Origin: Velthaea sp965214335
GTDB taxonomy: Bacteria; Vulcanimicrobiota; Vulcanimicrobiia; Vulcanimicrobiales; Vulcanimicrobiaceae
Length of the DNA stretch: 64,000 nt
Reading direction: 5' to 3'
Assembly (NCBI GenBank): GCA_965214335.1
Contig: CBDCBO010000008.1
Coordinates: 310,001-374,000 of the forward strand
Shown here: piece by piece, positions 42,676 to 50,548 of the stretch
How the letters are laid out: each line of letters opens with the position of its first letter
Numbering within the stretch: the first letter of the stretch is position 1
Position numbers and translations under genes: made by a program
The notes under the pieces: model-generated
The model's input: the letters and a program-made list of their open reading frames with translations, nothing else
What the model was told of the DNA's origin: nothing
The model's database searches: none

Positions 42676-43554
42676 GTGCTCGCTTACGGTAAAATCAATC
42701 TGACGTTGGAGATTCTGGCCCGGCGCGACGACGGTTACCATGGATTGCGGAGCGTGATGCTCCCGATCGGCCTAGCCGACGACATCAGCATCGTGCCGGC
42801 TGCCGCATTTGCCTTTACCTGCGAACCGGCCGAACTGACGAGTGATAATCTCGTCATGCGCGCGCTCGAACGCATCGGGTGTGCGGGGGCCGGGGTCGCC
42901 GTTACCCTGCGCAAGCACATTCCCGTTGGAGCCGGCTTGGGCGGCGGTTCGAGCGACGCCGGAGCAATTCTGCGGGCTGCGATGGCCGGCGCGTTCGGTG
43001 CCGTGCCGGCCCGCGACTGGCTCGCCGACGCCCGCGCGCTCGGTTCGGACGTTCCATTTTTCCTCATCGACGGCGGGGCGCTCGTTGAAGGCACGGGCGA
43101 ACGAGTCACCGCGGCCGGCGCCCTACCGCCGTGGTGGATCGTGCTGCTCGTACCGGACGTTCACGTCGCGACGCCGGCCGCTTTCGCGCGCCTCGCGCAG
43201 TCGCGAAGGAGCGAGCCGCAAATGACGCGCGCGCGCAGCGAGTCGTGCAGTTTGCGCGCGCTCATCGCCCTCCAACGCGGTGACTACGCGTCCGCCGTCA
43301 GCGCCGCTCACAACGATTTCGAGCCGCTGATAGCGGCAATGTTTCCGGAGGTGGCGGCGGCGCTGGCAGCCTTACGCGCAACGGGGGCCGGTCACGCGAT
43401 GCTGTCCGGCTCCGGCGGCGCGTGTTTTAGTTTGTGCCGCGATGAAACGACGGCGCGTGAGATCGCGGCTCGACTCGCGCCCATGCCGGCGGCATCGCTT
43501 CACGTTGTCCCGTTCGCTCCGACGGCGTCGTGGCGCACGCCGGCGCCGGTATGA
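42676..43554 (+). CDS. ispE: 4-diphosphocytidyl-2-C-methyl-D-erythritol kinase
   Basis: IspE phosphorylates CDP-methylerythritol in the MEP pathway of isoprenoid synthesis. It is a GHMP kinase with AYGKINLTLEI at residues 3-13, RRDDGYHGLRSVM, the ATP loop IPVGAGLGGGSSDAGA (about 88-103) and the late GSGGACFSL motif. The GTG start gives MLAYGKINLTLE, matching the family, and only 59 bases separate it from the divergent glycosidase start. The length is 292 residues. Its stop overlaps the ATG of the following nucleotidyltransferase gene (ATGA at 43551), so the two are coupled. Confidence 0.95.
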   Translation: MLAYGKINLTLEILARRDDGYHGLRSVMLPIGLADDISIVPAAAFAFTCEPAELTSDNLVMRALERIGCAGAGVAVTLRKHIPVGAGLGGGSSDAGAILRAAMAGAFGAVPARDWLADARALGSDVPFFLIDGGALVEGTGERVTAAGALPPWWIVLLVPDVHVATPAAFARLAQSRRSEPQMTRARSESCSLRALIALQRGDYASAVSAAHNDFEPLIAAMFPEVAAALAALRATGAGHAMLSGSGGACFSLCRDETTAREIAARLAPMPAASLHVVPFAPTASWRTPAPV

Positions 43555-44315
43555 ATGCAGTTATTCTAGCCGGCGGTGCGCCGGACGCCGTGTCGGCGCT
43601 ACACCCGGGCGCGGTCAACAAAGCCTTCGTTCCGATTGCCGGGATCACGCTCGTCGAGCGAACGCTGCGTGCGTTGCGCGACACGCCGGGAATCGACCGG
43701 ATCGTAACGGTCGCGCCGCGGACGATGCACGGCGAGGCCGCGCTGGCGCTGTCCGACGAATGTCGCGACGACGGCCCGCGCATGATCGAAAGCTTGCGCA
43801 GTGGCCTGGCGGGCTTTCCGCCCGACGTCATGGTACTCGTTGCGGCTTCCGATTTACCAGCCTTGACGCGCGCGGCGATCCGCGAAGTACTCGACGCGCC
43901 GGCGATGCGCGACGTCGACCTCGCTTACACTTGTCTAGCGCGCGCACATCACGATGCGCGCTACCCGCATATCCGTCATACCTGGGCCCGGATGCGCGAC
44001 GGCGCGTACTGTGGCGGGGGCCTCAGTGCGCTCAAACCGCGGCTGCTCCCGCAACTCGAACTTTTTCTCGACACACTGGGTGCGGCGCGCAAGAGTCCGC
44101 TGCGCCTCGCCGCGGTGTTCGGGTGGGATCTCCTCGCGCGGTTCGCGATCGGCCGCTTGTCGATTGAGGAAGCCGAAGCGCGAGCCAGTCGCATTCTTGC
44201 CGCGCCGGCTGCCGCCATTCGCTGCACGCACCCGGAAATCGCCATCAACGTCGATGAGCCGGGCGATGTCGCCCAAGCGACGGCAGTGCTGATGGGCGGT
44301 ACGTACGCCGCCTAA
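43551..44315 (+). CDS. NTP-transferase family (MobA-like) nucleotidyltransferase
   Basis: The 254-residue protein starts MNAVILAGGAP, the G-G-x signature of nucleotidyltransferases, followed by KAFVPIAGITLVERTLRAL, in which the family lysine and the P-x-x-G-x-x-x-x-x-R stretch are visible. The VLVAASDLPALTRAAIREV segment contains the metal-binding Asp. The ending AAIRCTHPEIAINVDEPGDV matches the family N-x-D-x-P/T-x-D-x. The L-A-G-G-x-G-x-R loop of classical enzymes is incomplete here (LAGGAPDAVS). The gene is translationally coupled to ispE. IspD, the step before IspE, is an NTP-transferase too, but this protein lacks IspD's usual motifs, so the role is left open. Confidence 0.8.
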   Translation: MNAVILAGGAPDAVSALHPGAVNKAFVPIAGITLVERTLRALRDTPGIDRIVTVAPRTMHGEAALALSDECRDDGPRMIESLRSGLAGFPPDVMVLVAASDLPALTRAAIREVLDAPAMRDVDLAYTCLARAHHDARYPHIRHTWARMRDGAYCGGGLSALKPRLLPQLELFLDTLGAARKSPLRLAAVFGWDLLARFAIGRLSIEEAEARASRILAAPAAAIRCTHPEIAINVDEPGDVAQATAVLMGGTYAA

Positions 44316-44316
44316 A

Positions 44317-44661
44317 CTATTTCGATTTCGCCGCCATTTTCGCGCCCATGCTCATCGCTTCGGATTTGCACATCGAGACCATCCCCGATTTGCCGGCCGA
44401 GCTCATGCCGCTCATGCTTCCCGTCATACTGGACGGCGGCGGTGCGCCGCCGGCGCCCTTTTTCGGTGCCGGAGCGCTCGAATCCATGGTGTACATCTTC
44501 GTCTTTTGATCGACCATCACGTTTGGATCGCCGGGCGAGCAGCGGGCCTTCGCGGCGCCCTGACCGTGGCTCACGCCGTTCATGGTGCCTTGAGCATCAA
44601 CGCCGGCCAAAGCGCCAAGTTGTAAACCGCCCGCAAGAACCGCCATTAAAAATATTCGCAT
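44317..44661 (-). CDS. secreted Met/Ser-rich small protein
   Basis: The 114-residue protein starts with a signal peptide (MRIFLMAVLAGGLQLGALAG, cleaved probably after VDA). The mature part begins with a Gly/His stretch, includes RCSPGDPNVMVDQKTKMYTMD, and ends with a low-complexity run of Met, Ser, Gly and Lys (SSMTGSMSGMSSAGK, MCKSEAMSMGAK). I do not recognise a family. The ten or so methionines with two cysteines could bind soft metals such as copper, which is inference only. The ATG at 44661 is preferred over one 7 codons upstream because the hydrophobic core follows directly. It converges on the nucleotidyltransferase gene. Confidence 0.6.
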   Translation of the reverse strand: MRIFLMAVLAGGLQLGALAGVDAQGTMNGVSHGQGAAKARCSPGDPNVMVDQKTKMYTMDSSAPAPKKGAGGAPPPSSMTGSMSGMSSAGKSGMVSMCKSEAMSMGAKMAAKSK

Positions 44662-44964
44662 AGAAATTACGTTCCCGTCCACCGGTCGGCTAAACCGGCG
44701 CGACGCCGTTTTGCAATAAACTTCTACCGAGTTAACCTGGGGTCCTAACGACTAACCGTTCGGCATAAAAGCGAGCGCTAAGCGAGTTCAAGGTCAACTT
44801 GAGGATACATAAACCCAGCAGTATCGCAATGCTTCGTTTCTTTCGTCGACGAGTCAACGGCCGACCGATAAGGTTCTCTCGCGGAGACAGCTGACGGTAA
44901 AGAAACGCCGCCGGATCAACACGTGCGGCAGCAGCATCCGGCAGCGCAGCGAACACGTACGCCG
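44662..44964. other. intergenic region between the Met-rich gene and the PAS-SpoIIE gene
   Basis: No protein family is visible in any frame of this 303-base gap. It is less GC-rich than its surroundings in the middle part (44700-44860), as expected for divergent promoters of the two flanking genes. I saw no convincing -35/-10 pair or hairpin. Confidence 0.4.
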
Positions 44965-47007
44965 ATGTCCCATCAAACCGCCTTCAAGCACTGCGTTCGA
45001 GGACCGGTGGCAGAATTGGTTGACGGTTTCAATTGGAACGGTACGCCGCTCGGGCCGCCGAGTGCGTGGCCCGCGGCATTGCGGTACGCCGTTTCACTCT
45101 GCCAAGGTTCCGGCTTCCCTATGCTCATCTGGTGGGGACCCGAGGCAATTCAAATCTATAACGACGCCTTCGTAGGCATTCTAGGACAGCGGCATCCGGC
45201 GGCGCTCGGCCAGCGCGGCGCCGAGTGTTGGCCTGAAGTGTGGGCCGAAATCGGGCCGCTTATCACCCATACACGCGAAACCGGTGAACCGTTTTCAGCG
45301 GAGGACATGCACTTCTTGCTGCATCGCAACGGCTTCATCGAGGAGACGTATTTTACGTTTTCCTATAGCCGCATCGGCGATAACGACGGCGCGTGCGGTG
45401 TGTTGAGCGCCGTCACCGAGACCACCAAAACCGTGTTACGCGAACGCGATTTTCGCATGATGGCCGATACGATCGCCAACGTCATTTATACGCACGCGCC
45501 CGACGGGACGGTGCAATGGGCCAACACGCGCTGGTACGATTACAGCCGCTTAGCGCCGGCGATCGCACTCAGGCCCGAGGGCTGGACGCGCGTCATGCCG
45601 CCCGAAGATTACCACTTGCTCTTGTCGGTCCTCGCACACGCCTTCGCGACCGGCGAAGCGTACGAAACGCAAGTCCGTTTCAAGCCTGACGGCAACCCTG
45701 ATGACGATTACCGCTGGTTCCTGTTGCGCGCCGTGCCGATGCGCGCGACGGATGAAACCATCGTACAATGGGCGGGCAGTGCGACCGACATCCACGACAG
45801 CCGGGTTGCCGCCGAAGCCTTGCGCGCGCAATTGGCACGCGAGCACCAAGCGTCACGCGCCTTTCAACACGCCGCCCTACCGCAGATTCTACCGAACATT
45901 CCGGGGCTCGACCTCAGCGCGGTATACGAGCCCGCCGGTGCCGATGCGCTCGTCGGCGGCGACTGGTTCGACGCGTTTCGGCTACCGGATGGACGAGTCG
46001 TGTTGTCGGTCGGCGACGTCATGGGCAGCGGCCTCACCGCCGCCGTCACGATGGGGGCGGTGCGCCAAGCGATTCGCGGTGCAGCCCATGTGTACGCCGA
46101 TCCGGCAGCCGTTCTAGACGCGGCCGATCACGCGTTGCGTTCCGAGCAGCCGGACCGAATCGTCACCGCCTTCGTCGGCGTGCTCGATCCGCTCACGCTG
46201 ATGCTCACGTTCGCATCAGCGGGTCATCCCGCACCGCTCGTCCGCTTCCCCGATGGCACGATCGCTGAATTGAGCGCCGTCGACCTTCCACTCGGCCTGC
46301 GTGATGAGGAACAGCGCGAGCGCGGCGTAAGCGGTAGCGTCATGTTATGCGATCGCTCGCTCGTCGTATTGTACACGGACGGTTTAACGGAGTCGACCCG
46401 CGATGCGGTCACCGGCGAACGCCGGCTGCGCGCCATTTTAGATGCGCCCGAAGTATTCGACGCGGTCGACCCGGCAGCGGCGATTCGAGGGGCGTTGCTC
46501 CAAGCTGCGACGGATGATGTTGCGATCCTGGCCGTTCGAGTCGCCGACGCCGAAGGCTCGCTGACGCATCCGCGCTGGTCGTTTCCGGCTTCCGACGCAG
46601 GCACCGGCATGACGACGCGCCGGCAAATTAGCGACGTGCTGCAAGCCCTCGGCGCGTCGACGGTTGAAGCGGCCGACGCGGAACTCATCTTCGGCGAACT
46701 TCTGGGCAACGTTCTGCGGCATACCGGCGGAACCGTTGAAGCGGCGCTGGATTTAACGGGCGACGCACCCGTTTTGCACGTTCTCGATCGCGGACCCGGC
46801 TTCACGTTCTTCGCGCGCTTGCCCAAAGACACACTTAGCGAGTCCGGCCGCGGACTATATATCGCCGCGATGCTCGCCCGCGACGTCAGCGTGATTCCAC
46901 GTGGCGACGGCGGTGGCAGTCACGCGCGCGCGGTCTTGGCCATTCGGCTGCGACGACGCACCGCATCAGCGTCCGCGCCAAACGAACGACGCGAAGAACT
47001 GCTATAA
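44965..47007 (+). CDS. PAS-PAS-SpoIIE phosphatase-HATPase (RsbU/RsbW-like) regulator
   Basis: The 680-residue protein has two PAS-like sensor domains (about residues 25-145 and 155-275; WWGPEAIQIYNDAFVGILG and VIYTHAPDGTVQWANTRWYD). These are followed by a PP2C/SpoIIE phosphatase domain (about 295-490; ALVGGDWFDAFRLPDGR, GDVMGSGLTAAVTMGAVRQ, ILTYASAGHP-type sequence FASAGHPAPLV, LVVLYTDGLTE, TDDVAILAVR). A C-terminal serine kinase-type HATPase (about 540-650; AELIFGELLGNVLRHTGG, RGPGF, GRGLYIA) ends the chain. Such fusions act on anti-sigma antagonists, so a partner-switching control of sigma factors or a target outside the window is expected. No anti-sigma antagonist gene is adjacent. The ATG at 44965 is chosen because the frame upstream is not family-like. 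Confidence 0.9.
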   Translation: MSHQTAFKHCVRGPVAELVDGFNWNGTPLGPPSAWPAALRYAVSLCQGSGFPMLIWWGPEAIQIYNDAFVGILGQRHPAALGQRGAECWPEVWAEIGPLITHTRETGEPFSAEDMHFLLHRNGFIEETYFTFSYSRIGDNDGACGVLSAVTETTKTVLRERDFRMMADTIANVIYTHAPDGTVQWANTRWYDYSRLAPAIALRPEGWTRVMPPEDYHLLLSVLAHAFATGEAYETQVRFKPDGNPDDDYRWFLLRAVPMRATDETIVQWAGSATDIHDSRVAAEALRAQLAREHQASRAFQHAALPQILPNIPGLDLSAVYEPAGADALVGGDWFDAFRLPDGRVVLSVGDVMGSGLTAAVTMGAVRQAIRGAAHVYADPAAVLDAADHALRSEQPDRIVTAFVGVLDPLTLMLTFASAGHPAPLVRFPDGTIAELSAVDLPLGLRDEEQRERGVSGSVMLCDRSLVVLYTDGLTESTRDAVTGERRLRAILDAPEVFDAVDPAAAIRGALLQAATDDVAILAVRVADAEGSLTHPRWSFPASDAGTGMTTRRQISDVLQALGASTVEAADAELIFGELLGNVLRHTGGTVEAALDLTGDAPVLHVLDRGPGFTFFARLPKDTLSESGRGLYIAAMLARDVSVIPRGDGGGSHARAVLAIRLRRRTASASAPNERREELL

Positions 47008-47344
47008 TCATCGAGCTTTGCTCGGGCGGTTCTGGGCACATACTCGCTATGGACCCGCGACCCCAACGAGCGATTGTCGCCGCTGCGAGCGGAACTCTCG
47101 TCGCCCGCGCCGGCATTGTCGTACGTCACTTTGCGAAAGCGCGCACGGCGAACGGGGCGACATCCGTATCGTACCCGAGCGGGAACGCGCAGGACGCAAA
47201 GTGGCGGACTGTCGCTGCTCGATGTGTACGGTTCGGCGGATCCGTCGCCGTCGCGCGTTCGGAACGGCGCGTCGCCCTCTTCTAAGTTTCATCACCCAAA
47301 CGCGCCGGTTGCTACGGACCGGGCGAATATGGAAAGCGAGCGCA
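47008..47344. other. intergenic region upstream of the aldo/keto reductase pair
   Basis: The 337 bases hold no gene I can support. One frame on the plus strand (47049-47285) starts with an ATG but has no family-like content. A translation of 47150-47180 (GERGDIRIVPERERAG) has a superficial likeness to the end of the HATPase domain upstream, so part of the gap may be decayed coding sequence. The promoter of the 47345 gene is expected here. Confidence 0.4.
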
Positions 47345-48388
47345 ATGGATCGAACGCAACGGCGGCGTGATTTTCTTTCCCGGCTGGCCGGGGTTTCGGC
47401 CGGTATCGCAACCACCGGTGCGCTGCGCGAACCGGCCGCTGCGCAAGCACCGGCCACCGATGTCATTCCAAAGCGCGCGTTTGGACGCCATGGCGACATG
47501 GTCTCAATCCTCGGCGTCGGCGGCCACCACCTCGGCAACGCCGCGACGGTGAACGACGCCGTCGACATCGTGCACACCGCAATCGACGGCGGCATTACGT
47601 TTTTCGATAACGCTTGGGAATACAATAATCACCGCTCGGAGGAGTTTCTGGGCGCCGGACTGCGCGGCGGCTGGCGTTCACGCGCCTTCGTCATGACCAA
47701 GGTCTGCACGCACGGACGCGACGCGACGCTCGCGATGACGATGCTCGAAGAATCGCTGCGCCGGTTACAGACGGATCATCTGGATCTGTGGCAAGTTCAC
47801 GCGATAACGTACGATAACGATCCCGATCTCGCGTACCGCAAAGGCGGAGTGCTCGAGGCCCTGACTAAAGCCAAAGCGCAAGGCAAAGTCAAGTACGTCG
47901 GATTCACCGGCCACAAAGATCCGCGGCTGCACAAACGCATGCTCGACATGGGCTACCCGTTCGACTCGATTCAATTTCCGATCAATGCGTTCGACGCCCA
48001 ATTTCGCAGCTTTGCATCGCTCGTGCTACCGGATGCGGTCAATCGCGGAATGGCGGTTTTAGGTATGAAGCCGTTTCAAGGATCGGGCGCACCGTTTCAT
48101 CATGGAGACGTCACGCTCACGCCCGAACAAGCGCTACGGTATGCCATGAGCGTTCCGGGCGTCACGACGACGATCACCGGCATGGAGTCGCTGCCGGTTC
48201 TACGCCAAAATCTGGCTATCGCGCGGGGCTTCAAGCCGTATAGCGGCGCCGATATGCAGCAGGTGGTGGCCGCCGTTTCGCCGTGGGCCGGCGACGGCCG
48301 GTTCGAACTTTATAAAACCTCACTCAGTTCAGATGACATCGTGACGCGACAGATGCATGAGATGCCGTTAAACGGCGCGCAGGCGTAA
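47345..48388 (+). CDS. aldo/keto reductase with Tat signal peptide
   Basis: This is a 347-residue AKR protein. The N-terminus MDRTQRRRDFLSRLAG with its following hydrophobic stretch is a Tat-type export signal (twin arginines in RRRDFLS). The enzyme body starts at about residue 42. Tetrad residues by position are Asp88, Tyr93 (FFDNAWEYNN), Lys119 (VMTKVCTHG) and His152 (LWQVHAI). VKYVGFTGHKDP is shared with the neighbouring gene and the AKR at 35.2 kb. Export of an AKR is unusual because NADPH is cytoplasmic, so a bound cofactor or another role is possible. It is 14 bases ahead of a second AKR gene that appears to be its closest paralog. Confidence 0.9.
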   Translation: MDRTQRRRDFLSRLAGVSAGIATTGALREPAAAQAPATDVIPKRAFGRHGDMVSILGVGGHHLGNAATVNDAVDIVHTAIDGGITFFDNAWEYNNHRSEEFLGAGLRGGWRSRAFVMTKVCTHGRDATLAMTMLEESLRRLQTDHLDLWQVHAITYDNDPDLAYRKGGVLEALTKAKAQGKVKYVGFTGHKDPRLHKRMLDMGYPFDSIQFPINAFDAQFRSFASLVLPDAVNRGMAVLGMKPFQGSGAPFHHGDVTLTPEQALRYAMSVPGVTTTITGMESLPVLRQNLAIARGFKPYSGADMQQVVAAVSPWAGDGRFELYKTSLSSDDIVTRQMHEMPLNGAQA

Positions 48389-48401
48389 GGAGTAAGGTAG
48401 C

Positions 48402-49319
48402 GTGGCCGTTCCACATCGAAACTTCAAAGGCAACTCGATCTCGATCATCGGGATCGGCGGGTCGTCGCTGGGCGACATAAAGGATGAATCAGAAGCCGGA
48501 CGCGTTGTCGAAGCGGCGCTGGCGGCGGGCATAAACTTCTTCGACAATGCGTGGGAGTATCACGACGGCATGAGCGAGGAACGCGTTGGGCGAGCCCTGC
48601 GGGGAAAGCGCGACGCGGTTTTTCTGATGACCAAAGTGTGTACGCACGGCCGCAAAAAAGACGTTGCCATGAAGATGCTCGAGGATTCGCTGCGCCGCTT
48701 ACAAACCGATCATCTCGACTTATGGCAAATTCATGAAGTCGTCTACGATAACGATCCCGACCTTCACTTTGCGCCCGATGGCGCGGTCGAGGCGTTGACC
48801 CAAGCCAAGCAGCAGGGCAAAGTTCGCTATGTCGGCTTCACCGGCCACAAAGACCCGGATATTCACCTGAAAATGCTGTCTCACCGGTACCCGTTCGACA
48901 CGGTGCAGCTACCGCTCAACCCATTCGACAAGAATTACCGCAGTTTCCAAACCCGGGTCATTCCGGAAGCCGTGCGGCAAGGCATCACGCCGATCGGCAT
49001 GAAGTCGATGTCCGGCGGCGGCGATCCAATTAAGCGCGGTGTCGCAACGCCGCAGGAGCTCTTGCGCTACGCGATGAGCGTGCCCGGTATCATGACGACG
49101 GTAAGTGGCATTGATTCCTATGATGTGTTCGAACAGAACTTGCGCATCGCGGAGAATTTCGCACCGATGTCGGTCGCCGAGATGCAGGTGTTGGAAGCAC
49201 GCGTTGCCGAGATCGCCGGCGACGGCCGGTTAGAAACCTACAAATCGACCAAACTGTTCGATGATGCCGAGGGCCGCAAACAACACGACTTCCCGGATCT
49301 GCGGGCGCTGCCGGCATGA
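48402..49319 (+). CDS. aldo/keto reductase (paralog of the preceding gene)
   Basis: The 305-residue protein lacks a signal peptide and starts directly with the barrel (MAVPHRNFKGNSISIIGIGG, GTG start with AAGGAGTAAGG upstream). The tetrad is Asp48, Tyr53 (FFDNAWEYHDG), Lys78 (LMTKVCTHG) and His111 (LWQIHEV). The two genes share long identical stretches such as RLQTDHLDLWQ and DNDPDL, so they look like a tandem duplication with one member gaining or losing the export signal. Its stop overlaps the ATG of the DUF4142 gene (ATGA at 49316). Substrate unknown. Confidence 0.93.
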   Translation: MAVPHRNFKGNSISIIGIGGSSLGDIKDESEAGRVVEAALAAGINFFDNAWEYHDGMSEERVGRALRGKRDAVFLMTKVCTHGRKKDVAMKMLEDSLRRLQTDHLDLWQIHEVVYDNDPDLHFAPDGAVEALTQAKQQGKVRYVGFTGHKDPDIHLKMLSHRYPFDTVQLPLNPFDKNYRSFQTRVIPEAVRQGITPIGMKSMSGGGDPIKRGVATPQELLRYAMSVPGIMTTVSGIDSYDVFEQNLRIAENFAPMSVAEMQVLEARVAEIAGDGRLETYKSTKLFDDAEGRKQHDFPDLRALPA

Positions 49320-49912
49320 TTTCCATACTTTGCAGTATCGCCCTACTGGCCCAAGTCGTCGCTATTCCGGCGCAGCAGGATCCACTCACCCAAAATCGCG
49401 CCCCCGTCCGGGCAAATCCCGCGCCCAACCCGTTCGCCGCGCCGTCGCCGCGCGTCGATCGGCTCTTCGCCGTCGCCGCCAACGCCAGCTCCAACGCGGA
49501 AATAACGTTTGCCCAATTAGCCTTGCAGCGCGGCCGTACCGACGAGGTCAAGTCGTATGCGCGGACGATGATTTCGGAGCATATCGGCTTGATGAAAGCG
49601 TTGATGCCGCACGTGCAGCATGTTCTAGGCAGAATGCCGCCGCACGAACTCGCGCCGGCCGATGCCTTGACGTATTACCGGTTAGAGCATGTAGCGGACG
49701 TCGACTTCGATCAAACATACGTCCTGACCCAAGTCGCCGGACATCTCGTAACGCTGGGTGTCTTTCAAGCCGAGTCCGACAATGGTGCCGACACCGCACT
49801 CAAACGAACGGTTCGGCAATGGCTGCCCACGATCCAATCGCACCTGCAACTCGCCGTCGATCTGACCCAGCACATCGGCGGCGACAGCCCGCTCAAGACA
49901 GGCGCCCAGTAG
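49316..49912 (+). CDS. secreted DUF4142-like protein
   Basis: The 198-residue protein starts with a short signal-like segment (MISILCSIALLAQVVAIPAQ). After a Pro/Ala-rich linker it has a ferritin-like helical part: FAVAANASSNAEITFAQLALQ, TDEVKSYARTMISEHIGLM, and late helices ending LKRTVRQWLPTIQSHLQLAVDL. This is the DUF4142 pattern (periplasmic four-helix proteins). The function of DUF4142 is unknown. The ATG overlaps the stop of the upstream reductase gene, so it is probably in the same operon. It converges on ubiX. Confidence 0.75.
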   Translation: MISILCSIALLAQVVAIPAQQDPLTQNRAPVRANPAPNPFAAPSPRVDRLFAVAANASSNAEITFAQLALQRGRTDEVKSYARTMISEHIGLMKALMPHVQHVLGRMPPHELAPADALTYYRLEHVADVDFDQTYVLTQVAGHLVTLGVFQAESDNGADTALKRTVRQWLPTIQSHLQLAVDLTQHIGGDSPLKTGAQ

Positions 49913-49917
49913 GGCGC

Positions 49918-50481
49918 CTAGCTTCCGTTCCAGCGCGCGAAGAGCGCGTTCTCGATGCCGAACTGATCGAGCGCCTTGCCGACGGTGTGATTGATGATAT
50001 CTTGCACGGACTGTGGCCGGGCATACATGCCGGGAACCGGCGGCAAAATAACGGCCCCGATCTCGGCGAGAGCCGTTAGCGTGCGCAAATGGCCGAGATG
50101 CAGCGGCGTTTCACGCACCACCATAACGAGCTTGCGCCGCTCCTTCAAACACACGTCGGCTGCGCGTACCAACAAGTTGCCGTTCAGCGAGTGCGCAACG
50201 GCTGAGGCCGTTTTCATCGAGCACGGGACCACCAGCATGCCGTCGGTAATGAACGAGCCGCTCGAAATCGTCGCGGCAAGGTCACTGTCACGATGGACGA
50301 CGTGCGCGAGTGCCTCGAAATGCGCCGCGGTAAACGCTGTTTCCAATTCGATGGTCTGGCGGGCTTGGTGCGAGAGGACGAGATGAATCTCGACCGTACC
50401 GCTGGCCCGTAACGCTTCTAGAGCCGCCAGCGCATAAACGCTGCCGCTCGCTCCGGACACTCCGACGATCAGCTTGCGCAT
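49918..50481 (-). CDS. ubiX: flavin prenyltransferase UbiX
   Basis: UbiX makes the prenylated FMN used by UbiD-type decarboxylases. The start MRKLIVGVSGASGSVYALAAL (GASG FMN motif) is typical and begins at the ATG at 50481; the frame is open further upstream without family content. The SSGSFITDGMLVVPCSMKTASAVAHS segment and the RKLVMVVRETPLHLGHLR segment are diagnostic, as are the final PPVPGMYARPQSV residues. Length is 187 residues. No ubiD gene is in the window. The gene converges on the DUF4142 gene and is divergent from the nuclease gene. Confidence 0.95.
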   Translation of the reverse strand: MRKLIVGVSGASGSVYALAALEALRASGTVEIHLVLSHQARQTIELETAFTAAHFEALAHVVHRDSDLAATISSGSFITDGMLVVPCSMKTASAVAHSLNGNLLVRAADVCLKERRKLVMVVRETPLHLGHLRTLTALAEIGAVILPPVPGMYARPQSVQDIINHTVGKALDQFGIENALFARWNGS

Positions 50482-50548
50482 ACAGCACTGACTTCCACGG
50501 TGCGAGCGCAGTTCCGGCCCGGCGCGGATTTGTATCGACGCCGGTCGA

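Noticed and set aside
47049..47285. 78-codon frame upstream of the reductase pair
   Set aside because: No ribosome binding site or domain; reads like random high-GC sequence.
46901..47344. N-terminal extension of the Tat-type aldo/keto reductase by about 150 residues
   Set aside because: It overlaps the end of the PAS-SpoIIE gene and has no family-like content; the Tat start at 47345 is much better.
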